Assembly: GCA_964406795.1 (NCBI GenBank)
Contig: CAYOTA010000016.1
Coordinates: 1-38,621 of the forward strand
DNA from: JAGORM01 sp964406795
GTDB taxonomy: Bacteria; Patescibacteriota; Microgenomatia; Levybacterales; GWA1-39-11
Length of the DNA stretch: 38,621 bases
Reading direction: 5' to 3'
Shown here: positions 14,129-21,265 of the stretch, piece after piece
Position numbering within the stretch: the stretch's first letter is position 1
Layout of the letters: every line of letters begins with the position of its first letter
Position numbers and translations under genes: made by a program
Notes under the pieces: generated by a model
Databases searched by the model: none
What the model saw: only the letters and a program-made list of their open reading frames with translations
Told to the model about the DNA's origin: nothing

Positions 14129-14683
14129 TTACTTAGCTCCTACAGCTTTTGCTGCTTTTCCAACTTTACGTCTTACCTTCTCACCTGCATATTTTATACC
14201 TTTTGCCTTGTATGGATCAGGTAGCCTCACTTCTCTTATTTTACTCGCTACGTCCCCGATCAACGCTCTATCAATTCCTGATACTGAAATAAGTCCTGCG
14301 TCCCCTGTTGTAATAGTTATTCCTTCAGGTGGAGTTATTCTGACTGCATTTGCATATCCCACATTTAGCACTAAATCGCGCCCTTCAATTTTTGCTCTAT
14401 ACCCTACCCCAGATAATTCAAGGTTTTTGGTAAAACCAGTGGAAACACCAGTTACCATGTTTGACAAAAGCGCTCGTACAAGTCCTACATACTTATCCAT
14501 ATCAGATGAATCTGATAATCTTTTAACTGTTGCTACTTTGTCTACAATTTCTACAGTCACTCCATGAGGCATTTTAAGCTCTAAATTCCCTTTAGATCCT
14601 CCTACTTTTAGAACACCGTTTTCAATAAGTACATTTACTCCATCAACAACTGTTACTGGTTTTTTTCCTACATTATTTGCCAT
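14129..14683 (-). CDS. rplF: 50S ribosomal protein L6
   Basis: L6 binds near the sarcin-ricin loop and the GTPase centre. The 184-aa product has two homologous domains and the C-terminal signature (PDPYKAKGIKYAGEKVRRKVGK). The stop codon is part of a TAAGCAAAGCTTGC palindrome. Upstream, the spacer to rpsH carries copy 2 of the internal-loop hairpin. Confidence 0.97.
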   Translation of the reverse strand: MANNVGKKPVTVVDGVNVLIENGVLKVGGSKGNLELKMPHGVTVEIVDKVATVKRLSDSSDMDKYVGLVRALLSNMVTGVSTGFTKNLELSGVGYRAKIEGRDLVLNVGYANAVRITPPEGITITTGDAGLISVSGIDRALIGDVASKIREVRLPDPYKAKGIKYAGEKVRRKVGKAAKAVGAK

Positions 14684-14700
14684 ATTTTATATTTTATAAA

Positions 14701-14747
14701 ATATATGTTGAGGCTCGTCCCATTTATGGGATGAGTTGAACATATAT
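14701..14747 (-). repeat. Conserved internal-loop hairpin, copy 2 (rpsH-rplF)
   Basis: The outer stem is ATATATGTT / AACATATAT. The same CAA / CCTC asymmetric internal loop follows. The inner stem is longer than in copies 1 and 4 (CTCATCCCA / TGGGACGAG, one mismatch) and closes the same TAAA loop. The different inner stem is still base-paired, which supports selection on RNA structure. Confidence 0.85.
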
Positions 14748-14750
14748 GTT

Positions 14751-15137
14751 TTATGCTATTTCACATAGAAGTTCTCCTCCAACTCCCTTTTGTAGCGCCT
14801 CCTTTCCTGTCATAACTCCACTGCTTGTGGACAAAACTGAGATTCCAAAGTTTCCAGCAATTCTCTTCATGTTGTTTTTAGTTACATATCTGTGAACTGA
14901 AGGTTTTGAAATAAGCTTTACGTCTCTCATTGCAGGACGTCTGTTCTTGTAAAGAAGTTCTACTTGAACGTATTTGCGTCCCTCTTGTTCTTTAACTGTT
15001 ACTTTTTTAACGTATCCTTCTTTTGCCAAAATCTCTCCAATTGACACTATAATTTTTGCGTATGGCAGCACAACCTCTTTTTTGTGAGCCATGTATGCGT
15101 TCTTTAATTGTATTAAAAAGTCTCCTATTGTATACAT
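14751..15137 (-). CDS. rpsH: 30S ribosomal protein S8
   Basis: S8 is a primary 16S rRNA binder of the 30S platform. The 128-aa product has LIQLKNAYMAHKKEVVLPYAK at the N-terminus and the C-terminal signature GNFGISVLSTSSGVMTGKEALQKGVGGELLCEIA. The 72-bp spacer to rpsN contains an imperfect AT-rich inverted repeat (ATTTATCATCTATC against the opposite arm) with no other feature. Confidence 0.97.
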   Translation of the reverse strand: MYTIGDFLIQLKNAYMAHKKEVVLPYAKIIVSIGEILAKEGYVKKVTVKEQEGRKYVQVELLYKNRRPAMRDVKLISKPSVHRYVTKNNMKRIAGNFGISVLSTSSGVMTGKEALQKGVGGELLCEIA

Positions 15138-15209
15138 ATTTTTATGTTTATGATTTATGATCTATTATCTAAGGTCTATCAATGATAGATGATAAATTAT
15201 AGATACTTC

Positions 15210-15395
15210 TTACCAAGATGCTTTTGTTACTCCTGGCAACTCTCCTTTCAGTGCGCGTTCTCTAAAACATATTCTACAAAGTCCAAATCGTCTCAAAAAT
15301 CCGCGTGCACGTCCGCAAAGCGCACATCTGTTAACATCTCTTGTCTTAAACTTTTGCTTGTGGGCAAACTTTGTTATGTTAGATTTTTTAGCCAT
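15210..15395 (-). CDS. rpsN: 30S ribosomal protein S14, zinc-binding type
   Basis: S14 is a 30S head protein. The 61-aa product is the short type-Z form with two CxxC motifs (CALCGRARG and GLCRICFRE) expected to bind one zinc. The ending GVTKASW is typical. It lies between rplE and rpsH as usual. Confidence 0.96.
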   Translation of the reverse strand: MAKKSNITKFAHKQKFKTRDVNRCALCGRARGFLRRFGLCRICFRERALKGELPGVTKASW

Positions 15396-15401
15396 ATATT
15401 T

Positions 15402-15965
15402 TTATTTAGTTACTACTGCTTTAGGGTCTTTTTTAAAAGGCATTCCCATTGCCGTTAATAACTCTTTTGCTTCACGTGCGTCTTTTGCATTAGTTACGAT
15501 GGTTAATTGTAAGCTTCTTATCTTATCAACCTTTCCTGGATCAATTTCTGGAAACACTGTGTTTTCAGCAAACCCAATACTCAAATTTCCTTGTCCGTCA
15601 AACCATTTATCCGATACCCCTGAGAAATCACGCACGCGCGGAAAGACAATTTTAACAAGTTTTTCGTAAAAATCATACATGCGCTTTCCTCTGAGTGTTA
15701 CGACCAATCCTAGCTTCTCACCCTCACGCAACTTAAATGTTGCAATGGACACCTTTGCTTTTGCTACTTTTGGTTTTTGTCCTGTTATTGTTTCTAAGTC
15801 TTCAGCTGCTTTTTCCATGTTTTTCTTGTCTACTAAAAAGTCACGAGTGCTTGTATTTACTACAATCTTTTTAATTCTAGGCACAGCCATAACATTTTTC
15901 AAACCAAGTGCTTCTTGCACTTTTTTAATTGTTTCTTTTTCAAATGTATCTTTATACGTATTCAT
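15402..15965 (-). CDS. rplE: 50S ribosomal protein L5
   Basis: L5 binds 5S rRNA and contacts S13 across the subunit bridge. The 187-aa product includes VPRIKKIVVNTSTRDFL, GQKPKVAKAKVSIATFKLREGEKLG, and DFSGVSDKWFDGQGNLSIGFAENTVFPEID. Length is normal. The spacer upstream holds rpmJ rather than the usual direct link to rplX. Confidence 0.96.
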   Translation of the reverse strand: MNTYKDTFEKETIKKVQEALGLKNVMAVPRIKKIVVNTSTRDFLVDKKNMEKAAEDLETITGQKPKVAKAKVSIATFKLREGEKLGLVVTLRGKRMYDFYEKLVKIVFPRVRDFSGVSDKWFDGQGNLSIGFAENTVFPEIDPGKVDKIRSLQLTIVTNAKDAREAKELLTAMGMPFKKDPKAVVTK

Positions 15966-16030
15966 AATGTATTTTTTTAACCTTGGCGCTGTTTACTTTT
16001 CGAGCTTCAGCGAGAACAAGGAAGCTGAGG

Positions 16031-16144
16031 CTATCCTTGCCTCTGCTTATGTTTAGGTATTTCACAAATGATAAACAGCACGCCTCGGCGCTTAATAACT
16101 TTGCATTTTTTACATCTTTTTTTAACTGACGCTTGTACTTTCAT
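16031..16144 (-). CDS. rpmJ: 50S ribosomal protein L36, displaced
   Basis: L36 is a tiny zinc-binding 50S protein. The 37-codon frame starts MKVQASVKKRCKKCKVIKRRG and ends HKQRQG, with the Cys-x2-Cys, Cys and His ligands (C11, C14, C27, H32) of the zinc form. The position is unusual: between rplX and rplE instead of between infA and rpsM, where no copy exists. After the stop, two small stem-loops occupy the 65 bp to rplE. Confidence 0.95.
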   Translation of the reverse strand: MKVQASVKKRCKKCKVIKRRGVLFIICEIPKHKQRQG

Positions 16145-16183
16145 AATTTTAATATTCTTTTAAGATCTAATCATTTTTAAAAT

Positions 16184-16215
16184 TATATGTTGAGGCATGC
16201 CTCGTTGAACATATA
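16184..16215 (-). repeat. Conserved internal-loop hairpin, copy 3 (rplX-rpmJ)
   Basis: It is the shortest copy. The outer stem TATATGTT / AACATATA and the flanking CAAC and CCTC blocks are kept. The inner stem is replaced by GAGG pairing with the CCTC block across a CATG loop. The conserved blocks therefore persist even where the inner helix is rebuilt. Confidence 0.75.
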
Positions 16216-16218
16216 GTT

Positions 16219-16524
16219 CTAGATTTTCTTTCCGCATTTCTTACAGATGCGTGATTTAACTCCTTTTTCAATTTCATATCCAACTCTTGTTGGCTTTTTG
16301 CAACTGGGACAAATAAGCGCAACAACTGAAACCGGCATTGGTTTTGTAATTGTCACAATTTCAGATGCTTGTCCGGATGCATTTCTCTTAATATGTTTTT
16401 TAAATTGATTTGCACCTTCTACTAGTACTTTTTCAGCCGTTACAAATGATTTCAATACAGGACCGCGATATCCTTTATCTTTTCCTCTTGTAACAACAAC
16501 TGTATCTCCTTTTTTAATTTTCAT
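16219..16524 (-). CDS. rplX: 50S ribosomal protein L24 with zinc ribbon
   Basis: L24 is one of two 50S assembly-initiator proteins. The start giving MKIKKGDTVVVTRGKDKGYRG has a GAAAGGA ribosome binding site; a longer frame would add 24 residues that I reject. The 101-aa product has the KOW motif at the N-terminus and a C-terminal zinc ribbon (CPSC, then CKKC). It is followed by rpmJ rather than rplE. Confidence 0.95.
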   Translation of the reverse strand: MKIKKGDTVVVTRGKDKGYRGPVLKSFVTAEKVLVEGANQFKKHIKRNASGQASEIVTITKPMPVSVVALICPSCKKPTRVGYEIEKGVKSRICKKCGKKI

Positions 16525-16557
16525 AAAATTTCCTTTCTTATCTAATCCGTAATTTTT

Positions 16558-16604
16558 ATGGAAATATGTTGAGGCTCCATTTATGGAGTTGAACATATTT
16601 CCAT
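16558..16604 (-). repeat. Conserved internal-loop hairpin, copy 4 (rplN-rplX)
   Basis: It is nearly identical to copy 1, with a 13-bp outer stem (ATGGAAATATGTT with its complement) where copy 1 has GAAAATATGTT. The differing outer bases are matched by compensating changes on the other arm. The internal loop CAA / CCTC and inner stem CTCCA / TGGAG are conserved. Confidence 0.85.
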
Positions 16605-16614
16605 ATTTTTCTTT

Positions 16615-16989
16615 CTATACTACGTGATTTGCTAAACTGGCAATTTTTGCAAATCCACCCTCCTTTACTTCACGTGCAATTGGTCCAAACACACGAGTTC
16701 CAATTGGATTTTTAGATTCTGGGTTTTCTATAATAACCCCAGCGTTTTCAGAAAATCTTATATATGTTCCGTCATTTCTTTTATATTCTTTTCTTGAGCG
16801 CACTAAAACTGCCTTTACTTTATCTCCCTTTTTGAATTGAGTGTTAGGAAGTGTTTTTTTAACTACACAACCTAAAATTGTCCCAATTGCGCCTTTTCTT
16901 CTGGTTGATCCACCATATACATGAATTACCATTAATTGCTTTGCGCCACTATTGTCTGCTACGACCAACATCGATCTGTGTTGAACCAT
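16615..16989 (-). CDS. rplN: 50S ribosomal protein L14
   Basis: L14 lies at the 30S interface and is the target of RsfS. The 124-aa product has MVQHRSMLVVADNSGAKQLMVIHVYGGS, KAVLVRSRKEYKRNDGTYIRFSENAGVII and GTRVFGPIAREV. A GGAGGC sequence lies upstream of the ATG, overlapping the end of rpsQ. Confidence 0.97.
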   Translation of the reverse strand: MVQHRSMLVVADNSGAKQLMVIHVYGGSTRRKGAIGTILGCVVKKTLPNTQFKKGDKVKAVLVRSRKEYKRNDGTYIRFSENAGVIIENPESKNPIGTRVFGPIAREVKEGGFAKIASLANHVV

Positions 16990-16990
16990 A

Positions 16991-17239
16991 TTACTTTGCC
17001 TCCTCCTTTGTCTTTCTTACAACTTTAAAGTTCTTGTTTTTGCTCATTGGTTTAATTTCTTCAATTACAACAACGTCTCCAATAGCAAATTCCACTCCAT
17101 TTGTATCAGCCATTAGCTTTCCTGTTTTTTTAATAAGTTTTCCATATCTAGGATGCGGAACTTCACGTTCCATTTTAACTAACACAGTATTTTTCATTTT
17201 GTTAGAAACAACTATTCCTGTAAATATTTTGCGTGCCAT
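16991..17239 (-). CDS. rpsQ: 30S ribosomal protein S17
   Basis: S17 is an OB-fold primary 16S rRNA binder. The 82-aa product has FTGIVVSNKMKNTVLVKMEREVPHPRYGKLIKK and GDVVVIEEIKPMSKNKNFKV. It follows rpmC by 12 bp; the rpmC stop codon sits inside a 12-bp perfect palindrome (CGGCTTAAGCCG). Confidence 0.96.
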   Translation of the reverse strand: MARKIFTGIVVSNKMKNTVLVKMEREVPHPRYGKLIKKTGKLMADTNGVEFAIGDVVVIEEIKPMSKNKNFKVVRKTKEEAK

Positions 17240-17251
17240 ATATTTTGCGGC

Positions 17252-17476
17252 TTAAGCCGTTACCTCCTTTACCTTTTCCTCTGCTGTCTTAAGTGTTGCC
17301 AGAGTTAAAAGACGAGCTCTGTGCTTCATTTTTGTACGTAATTCATTTACGTTTTTTACTTTTCTTTGAGCTGCCTCAAAGCTTAATGCTTTAATCTCAG
17401 CTTTTAAAACCTTTGCAGCCTCTTGCAATTCTGCTGCTGTTTTTGTTTTTAATTCTTGTAATACTTTCTTTTTCAT
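17252..17476 (-). CDS. rpmC: 50S ribosomal protein L29
   Basis: L29 is a two-helix 50S protein near the exit tunnel. The 74-aa product is a helical hairpin (LQELKTKTAAELQEAAKVLKAEIKAL, then NVNELRTKMKHRARLLTLAT) with the usual L29 pattern. It lies between rplP and rpsQ. Confidence 0.92.
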   Translation of the reverse strand: MKKKVLQELKTKTAAELQEAAKVLKAEIKALSFEAAQRKVKNVNELRTKMKHRARLLTLATLKTAEEKVKEVTA

Positions 17477-17497
17477 ATTTATATGTAATTCAGCTTC

Positions 17498-17908
17498 TTA
17501 TCTCCTGGTTACAACTTTACATTTTATTGACAACTTGTTGGCTGCCAATCTCATTGCTTCTCGTGCAATATCCTCAGGAATTCCTCCCATTTCAAAAACA
17601 ATTCTTCCTGTTTGCACTGGCGCTACATATTCGTGCAAATCTCCTTTTCCTCCACCCATGCGTGTTTCAGGTGGTTTTTTAGTGGTTGGTCTATCTGGAA
17701 AAATTCTAATCCAAATGCGTCCTCCACGTTTTGTAAAGTGTGTCATTGCTTTACGTCCTGCCTCAATTTCCCGGCTTGAAATATTACCGGAATGAGTGGT
17801 TCTTAGCCCAAAGTCACCAAAAGCTACATAGTTTCCAGCGCGTGCCGGTGCTTCTTTTGTTTTAGCCCTAAACTGTTTTCTAAATTTTGTTCTTCTTGGT
17901 GTTAACAT
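17498..17908 (-). CDS. rplP: 50S ribosomal protein L16
   Basis: L16 organises the tRNA-binding region of the 50S subunit. The 136-aa product has MLTPRRTKFRKQFR, FGDFGLRTTHSGNISSREIEAGRKAMTHFTKRGGRIWIRIFPD and RMGGGKGDLHEYVAPVQTGRIVFEMGG. Its spacer to rpsC contains an AT-rich 6-bp hairpin (GATAAC / GTTATC) with an A-tract on the transcribed strand, so it is not a terminator. Confidence 0.97.
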   Translation of the reverse strand: MLTPRRTKFRKQFRAKTKEAPARAGNYVAFGDFGLRTTHSGNISSREIEAGRKAMTHFTKRGGRIWIRIFPDRPTTKKPPETRMGGGKGDLHEYVAPVQTGRIVFEMGGIPEDIAREAMRLAANKLSIKCKVVTRR

Positions 17909-17966
17909 ATTTTTATTTTAATTTATTGTTTTTTTTAGATAACATTAGTTATCGCAAGGTTCAATT

Positions 17967-18614
17967 TTATTGACCCTTATCTATCCAAACTTTAACTCCA
18001 ATGTATCCACTTTTTGTAAGGGATGGAACAGCCGCATAGTCAATGTTTTCTCTGATGGTTGACAATGACACCTTTCCAACCTGTAAACGCTCACGTCGTC
18101 CAATCTCAGCTCCTCCAATACGTCCAGATAGAACGATTCTTACTCCTAGTGCACCAGCTCCCATTGCTTTTTCAACGGATTGCTTCATTACACGTCTAAA
18201 AGGCATACGTCTTATAAGCATGTCAGAGATATTTGTTGCAACTAAATATGCGCTCAGATTAGGCTCTTTAATAGGCTCAACTTTTAGCTCAACCCGTGGG
18301 TTGCTTTTTCCTTTTGGAGCGGTTGGATATAGCATGCCCAAAACCATTTTTTTAATGTCCTCAAGTCCTGATCCTCCACGTCCAATTACAATTCCAGGGC
18401 GTACTACATAAATTGTAATTCTGATACTGCTTATAGAATGTTCTATAACAATTCTTCCAACTCCTGCCTGCTTTAATCTTGTATAAAGCAGTTCACGAAT
18501 TCTAATATCTTGCAATGCAATTTTGGGATACATTTTTTTAGAATAGTATCCGATAGATGCAAAGTCATGATGTCCACCAAGTCTTAATGCTATTGGATTA
18601 ACTTTTTGTCCCAT
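17967..18614 (-). CDS. rpsC: 30S ribosomal protein S3
   Basis: S3 lines the mRNA entry channel. The 215-aa product has MGQKVNPIALRLGG, a type II KH domain (VVRPGIVIGRGGSGLEDIKKMV, GXXG loop at GRGG) and the C-terminal domain (FRRVMKQSVEKAMGAGALGVRIVLSGRIGGAEI). It starts 3 nt after the rplV stop. Confidence 0.97.
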   Translation of the reverse strand: MGQKVNPIALRLGGHHDFASIGYYSKKMYPKIALQDIRIRELLYTRLKQAGVGRIVIEHSISSIRITIYVVRPGIVIGRGGSGLEDIKKMVLGMLYPTAPKGKSNPRVELKVEPIKEPNLSAYLVATNISDMLIRRMPFRRVMKQSVEKAMGAGALGVRIVLSGRIGGAEIGRRERLQVGKVSLSTIRENIDYAAVPSLTKSGYIGVKVWIDKGQ

Positions 18615-18617
18615 ATT

Positions 18618-19046
18618 TTATTTAGCTGCTTTAGCTCCTCCTTTTTTTTCTGTCTTAGGCGCTTCTATTTTTGCTGGAAGAGCATTTACAACCTGTTTTG
18701 CAACTGTTCCAGCCTTAACTCCCAAAACAACTTTTAAATGGCTTGTTTTTTTCTGATATGGTCTTATTCTTCCCCGTCCTGCATAATGAAATCTTTTATA
18801 CACTATTCCCTCATTTACAAACATTTCTGAGATAAACAAATCATTTTTATCCACCTTTCCATTGTGAACTGCATTTGCAACAGCTGACAAAAGTGCTTTC
18901 TTAATAGGACTTGATGCCCCTTTTGGAGACAAGTCTAGCGTTGCAACAGCTGACAAAATAGGCATTTTCTTTATCCCATCAACTACCAACCGCACTTTGC
19001 GGGGAGAGATTTTTAAGTTTTTTGCTTCAGCTTTATATGTATCCAT
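18618..19046 (-). CDS. rplV: 50S ribosomal protein L22
   Basis: L22 forms part of the exit-tunnel constriction. The 142-aa product has the core (KNLKISPRKVRLVVDGIKKMP, ALLSAVANAVHN, GIVYKRFHYAGRGRIRPYQKKTSHLKVVLG). A Lys/Ala-rich C-terminal tail of about 25 residues is longer than usual, like those on L17 and L23. Confidence 0.95.
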   Translation of the reverse strand: MDTYKAEAKNLKISPRKVRLVVDGIKKMPILSAVATLDLSPKGASSPIKKALLSAVANAVHNGKVDKNDLFISEMFVNEGIVYKRFHYAGRGRIRPYQKKTSHLKVVLGVKAGTVAKQVVNALPAKIEAPKTEKKGGAKAAK

Positions 19047-19051
19047 AAGTA

Positions 19052-19336
19052 TTAAGTCTTTGAAACTTCACGAGCAACAATTCTTCCGTGCCCCTTAAAC
19101 ATTCTGGTAGGTGCAAACTCGCCCAATCTGTGTCCAACCATAGCTTCCGTTACTTTAACTGTTACAAAATGCTTTCCTTGATGTATCAAAAAAGTATGTC
19201 CAACAAATTCTGGTGGAATTTGGCATGCACGTGACCACGTTTTTATAGAATCGGTTGCACCGCTTGCTTTTTGACTTTGCACTTTCTTCATAACTCGCTC
19301 GTCTATAAATGGTCCTTTTTTAAGTGATCTTCCCAT
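19052..19336 (-). CDS. rpsS: 30S ribosomal protein S19
   Basis: S19 works with S13 in the 30S head. The 94-aa product has MGRSLKKGPFIDERVMKKV, TWSRACQIPPEFVGHTFLIHQGKHFVTVKVTEAMVGHRLGEFAPTRMFKGHG, all conserved. Confidence 0.97.
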   Translation of the reverse strand: MGRSLKKGPFIDERVMKKVQSQKASGATDSIKTWSRACQIPPEFVGHTFLIHQGKHFVTVKVTEAMVGHRLGEFAPTRMFKGHGRIVAREVSKT

Positions 19337-19341
19337 AACTA

Positions 19342-20097
19342 TTAACCTTTCTTTCTCTTATTTCTCTTCGTAATAATAAATTTGTTACTATACTTCTTTG
19401 GTCTTCTTGTTTTACCAACGGCTTTTCGTCCTGCATATGTCTTAGGACTACTCATTCCAATACCACTTCTTCCTTCTCCTCCACCATGCGGATGAGAGCG
19501 AGGGTTCATGGCTACTCCACGAACTGTAGGGCGGATTCCCATGTGAATTGAACGTCCAGCTTTCCCTAATACGCGGTCTTTCCAGTCTACATTACCTACT
19601 TGGCCGATTGTAGCATAATTACGCCCTAAAATCTTCCTAACCTCGCCTGAAGGCAATTTTACATGTACATATTCACCTTCACGTGCTGTTACTGCTGCCT
19701 GGTCTCCAGCAGAGCGTGCAATTTGTCCACCTTTGCCTGTTGTGAGCTCAATGTTGTGAATAAATGTTCCAACAGGAATTTCACGCATTGGAAGTGTGTT
19801 TCCTGGCTTTAAATCTGCTGTATCTGATGCGATTACTACAGCTCCTTCTTCCAATCCTACAGGGCGCAATATGTATCTTTTTTCTCCGTCTTTATACTGT
19901 AATAGAGCAACATCTGCTGATCTGTTTGGGTCGTATTCAATTGCCAAAACCTTTGCCTCAACTCCCCGCTTATCACGTCTAAAGTCAATAACTCTATAAA
20001 ATCTCTTATGCCTGCCTCCTTGATGACGCACAGCAACCTGTCCGGAAGCATCTCTTCCAGAATGTTTTTTAAGTATTACTTTTAATTTATTTGCCAT
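19342..20097 (-). CDS. rplB: 50S ribosomal protein L2, short N-terminus
   Basis: L2 supports the peptidyl transferase centre and subunit association. The 251-aa product carries the OB and SH3-like core (SGRDASGQVAVRHQGGRHKR, GTFIHNIELTTGKGGQIARSAG) and the essential C-terminal MNPRSHPHGGGEGR. The usual N-terminal 30-40 residues (the KPTTPGRR region) are absent. An in-frame TAA six codons upstream of the ATG rules out a missed start. It may be a lineage-specific shortening. Confidence 0.95.
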   Translation of the reverse strand: MANKLKVILKKHSGRDASGQVAVRHQGGRHKRFYRVIDFRRDKRGVEAKVLAIEYDPNRSADVALLQYKDGEKRYILRPVGLEEGAVVIASDTADLKPGNTLPMREIPVGTFIHNIELTTGKGGQIARSAGDQAAVTAREGEYVHVKLPSGEVRKILGRNYATIGQVGNVDWKDRVLGKAGRSIHMGIRPTVRGVAMNPRSHPHGGGEGRSGIGMSSPKTYAGRKAVGKTRRPKKYSNKFIITKRNKRKKG

Positions 20098-20125
20098 ATT
20101 TAGAAGCGCAGCTTACAAGCTTTGC

Positions 20126-20440
20126 TTATTTACCCTTCTTTTTGTCTTCCTTTTCTTCTTTTATTTCAAATGCTGGAATAATTTGACCTTTTTCCAGTTC
20201 TACGCGTGCTTTCTTAAGCGTCATCTTTGTATTTTTGCGTCCAAATTTTGTATTAACAACTTTAGTGCGCTTAATAGTTACTGTTCTAACACCTTTTACC
20301 TTTACACCAAATGCACTTTCCACTTCCCTTTTTACATCTGTTTTTGATGCTTCTTTGTGAATTTCAAATGTAAATTTTCCATTTTTTGCGTCCATCATGG
20401 ATGCTTCTGTAATAATTGGACGTACTAAAATTATTTTCAT
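20126..20440 (-). CDS. rplW: 50S ribosomal protein L23
   Basis: L23 is at the exit tunnel and docks trigger factor and SRP. The 104-aa product has the compact fold (ILVRPIITEASMMDAKNGKFTFEIHKEASKTDVKREVESAFGVKVKGVRTVTIK) and a charged EEKEDKKKGK tail. It lies between rplD and rplB. Confidence 0.95.
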   Translation of the reverse strand: MKIILVRPIITEASMMDAKNGKFTFEIHKEASKTDVKREVESAFGVKVKGVRTVTIKRTKVVNTKFGRKNTKMTLKKARVELEKGQIIPAFEIKEEKEDKKKGK

Positions 20441-20443
20441 ATA

Positions 20444-21211
20444 TTAATTTTTGTTTAAAAAAGTCTTTTTTAATGTTTCAATACTATCTCTTACAAAAAA
20501 CAATGTTCCCCCATTTAAAACTACGTATGCATTCAAATTTTCAGCTCTTATAACTGTTGTGTTCTTCAGATTTCCTGATGCTTTTGATACTAGCTCTGTA
20601 CTTCCATCAACAACAACTGTTATCTTTTTTTGTCCTAAGTCCATAGTTTTTACAAATCCGTTCATTTCTTTTGTTTTCCCAGTTAGACCTTTACCATCAA
20701 ACACTACTATGCGCTTTTCAGATAACTTGTAGGTAAGTGCTGAGAAAAGTGCTCCTCTTTTCATTTTCTTTGGTAATTCCAAACTAAAATCACGTGGTTT
20801 TGGTCCAAAGGTAATTCCTCCACCCACAAATATAGGCGCTTTTGCAGCTCCGTGTCGAGCGCGTCCTGTTCCTTTTTGTCTATATACCTTTTTAGTTGTA
20901 CCGTTTACTTCTCCTCTAGTCTTTGTAGAAGATGTGCCACGTCTTTTAGTGAACTGATATACACGTACAGCTTGAGCCATAAGTGTAGGATTTATTTTTG
21001 CGCCAAACATTTCACCTGGAAGTGAAATTTTTCCGGCCGCCTTTCCTGCAATGTCACGAACATCTACAGAAATCTCTGCAACTTTTGTAGCAGTTTTTGC
21101 TGGTTTTATTTCCACTGCAGCCTCTTTTACAGCTACATCCTTTACTGCTACCGGCTTTTTAACTGCTTCTTTCTTAACTGTTGTTGTTTTTTTAACTTTT
21201 GTGTCTGCCAT
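20444..21211 (-). CDS. rplD: 50S ribosomal protein L4 with an N-terminal extension
   Basis: L4 reaches into the exit tunnel and, in E. coli, represses the S10 operon. The 255-aa product has a Lys/Ala/Val-rich N-terminal extension of about 45 residues (MADTKVKKTTTVKKEAVKK start) before the L4 core. The core includes TKTRGEVNGTTKKVYRQKGTGRARHGAAKAP and GGGITFGPKPRDFSLELPKK. Whether it controls the attenuator-like leader upstream of rplC is an attractive but unproven idea. Confidence 0.95.
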   Translation of the reverse strand: MADTKVKKTTTVKKEAVKKPVAVKDVAVKEAAVEIKPAKTATKVAEISVDVRDIAGKAAGKISLPGEMFGAKINPTLMAQAVRVYQFTKRRGTSSTKTRGEVNGTTKKVYRQKGTGRARHGAAKAPIFVGGGITFGPKPRDFSLELPKKMKRGALFSALTYKLSEKRIVVFDGKGLTGKTKEMNGFVKTMDLGQKKITVVVDGSTELVSKASGNLKNTTVIRAENLNAYVVLNGGTLFFVRDSIETLKKTFLNKN

Positions 21212-21265
21212 AGTTTGTTTTTAGAACCTGTGAGAAAAAGCAAGGTTTTAAGCTTGCTTAGATTC

